Of a DNA stretch of 5,861 nt, positions 5,546-5,861 are shown piece after piece; position 1 is the first letter of the stretch; every line of letters starts with the position of its first letter. Origin of the DNA: Angelakisella sp. (lineage in GTDB: Bacteria > Bacillota > Clostridia > Oscillospirales > Ruminococcaceae); the NCBI GenBank assembly GCA_020024515.1, contig JAHHTR010000132.1, positions 1 to 5,861 of the forward strand, written 5' to 3'. The translations under genes and the position numbers were made by a program. The notes under the pieces are model-generated. The model saw only the letters and a program-made list of their open reading frames with translations, had not been told where the DNA came from and searched no databases.

Positions 5546-5861
5546 ACAGTTCAGCTATTTGTTTATTGATATTTGATATTTCGAGATTGTTTTTTGCTTT
5601 TATATCTTGCAGTTTTTCAAGTTGCGATAGCATAGGTATTAATATCTTTTGATAGTTATCTGCAAGTTTATTATACATTCTTATAAATGCTTTGTATATT
5701 GATTCTTCTCTTATTCTACAACTATTACAATCCTTTTTATTGTTGTCGTGCTGTCTGCATACCCAATAAGTTTTATTTCTAACAACTTTCCTTCTAGAGA
5801 CGGACCCCTTTGGCAAATATATCCCTTACTCTTAAATTCTTTGTAACCATCACGATTTGTT

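Larger units (their letters stand above)
5244..5861 (-). pseudogene. Large serine recombinase, C-terminal remnant, partial and frameshifted
   Basis: The open frame from about 5816 down to 5244 reads as the C-terminal half of a large serine recombinase (the phage integrase / Tn4451 TndX type that cuts and rejoins DNA at attachment sites). SRRKVVRNKTYWVCRQHD and the CNSCRI knuckle (residues 8-35) match the recombinase zinc ribbon, and about 60-140 is the coiled coil (QLEKLQDIKAKNNLEISNI... to KKIANLKKAKN). There is no proper start: TTG 5814-5816 has no Shine-Dalgarno and a TAA lies just upstream in frame. The neighbouring frame from the right edge reads NRDGYKEFKSKGYIC, which would supply the first cysteine of the ribbon, so a frameshift near 5805-5815 is inferred. 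The catalytic serine domain would lie right of the window. Below about 5405 recombinase similarity fades and the frame runs through the palindrome at 5311-5355 into AT-rich sequence, ending by chance over the asnS stop. The gene is dead or a leftover of an integrated element. Confidence 0.7.

Noticed and set aside
1..5861. CRISPR array, tRNA or rRNA genes, defence system
   Set aside because: No regularly spaced direct repeats, no cloverleaf with a TTCGAAT-type arm, no rRNA sequence and no defence-type protein domains were found on either strand.

Overview
The window looks like chromosomal DNA from a low-GC Firmicute, most likely a member of the Clostridia. The evidence is strong A+T richness, especially between genes, strong GGAGG-type ribosome-binding sites, TTGACA/TATAAT-type promoters, a DUF1292 protein, a 6S RNA of Firmicutes type and a large serine recombinase remnant. 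Species cannot be told from this window.

Layout, left to right. On the minus strand, a possible tiny 5' piece of a gene leaves the left edge (1-23). Next is typA/bipA (158-1978, minus), a translational GTPase with a GTG start, a good Shine-Dalgarno and its own Rho-independent terminator (57-92). An AT-rich gap of about 390 bases follows; it holds the typA leader with a probable promoter, and a 66-nt hairpin (2305-2370) that begins immediately after a MarR-family regulator gene. That regulator (2371-2856, minus) is broken by three in-frame TAA codons but has no frameshift, so the 105-codon open stretch at 2446-2763 is only its middle part. Upstream of it is an RNA gene read as 6S RNA (ssrS, about 2918-3104, minus), with a downstream terminator at 2863-2898. 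A DUF1292 gene (3132-3458, minus) ends just upstream of the 6S RNA.

Across an AT-rich divergent intergenic region of about 390 bases lies asnS (3853-5247, plus), a complete asparaginyl-tRNA synthetase with a near-consensus promoter and a short leader without room for a T-box. Convergent with asnS, the right end holds a decayed C-terminal remnant of a large serine recombinase (to 5861, minus). It is frameshifted near 5810 and carries a 45-bp near-perfect palindrome resembling the fused ends of an IS3/IS150-group insertion sequence.

The intact genes are core translation and transcription functions: TypA (ribosome), AsnRS (tRNA charging) and 6S RNA (RNA polymerase holoenzyme control), plus a small acidic protein of unknown role. 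They are not an obvious functional operon, because each has its own signals. The accessory signal is decay: a dead MarR gene and a dead recombinase with insertion-sequence debris. I do not see a novel defence or metabolic system. The most noteworthy items are the RNA gene, the triple-nonsense MarR gene and the palindromes in the recombinase remnant. Several hairpins (typA terminator, marR hairpin, two 6S stems) have a G-U pair on the minus strand where the plus strand would have A-C, which independently supports minus-strand transcription of all of them.
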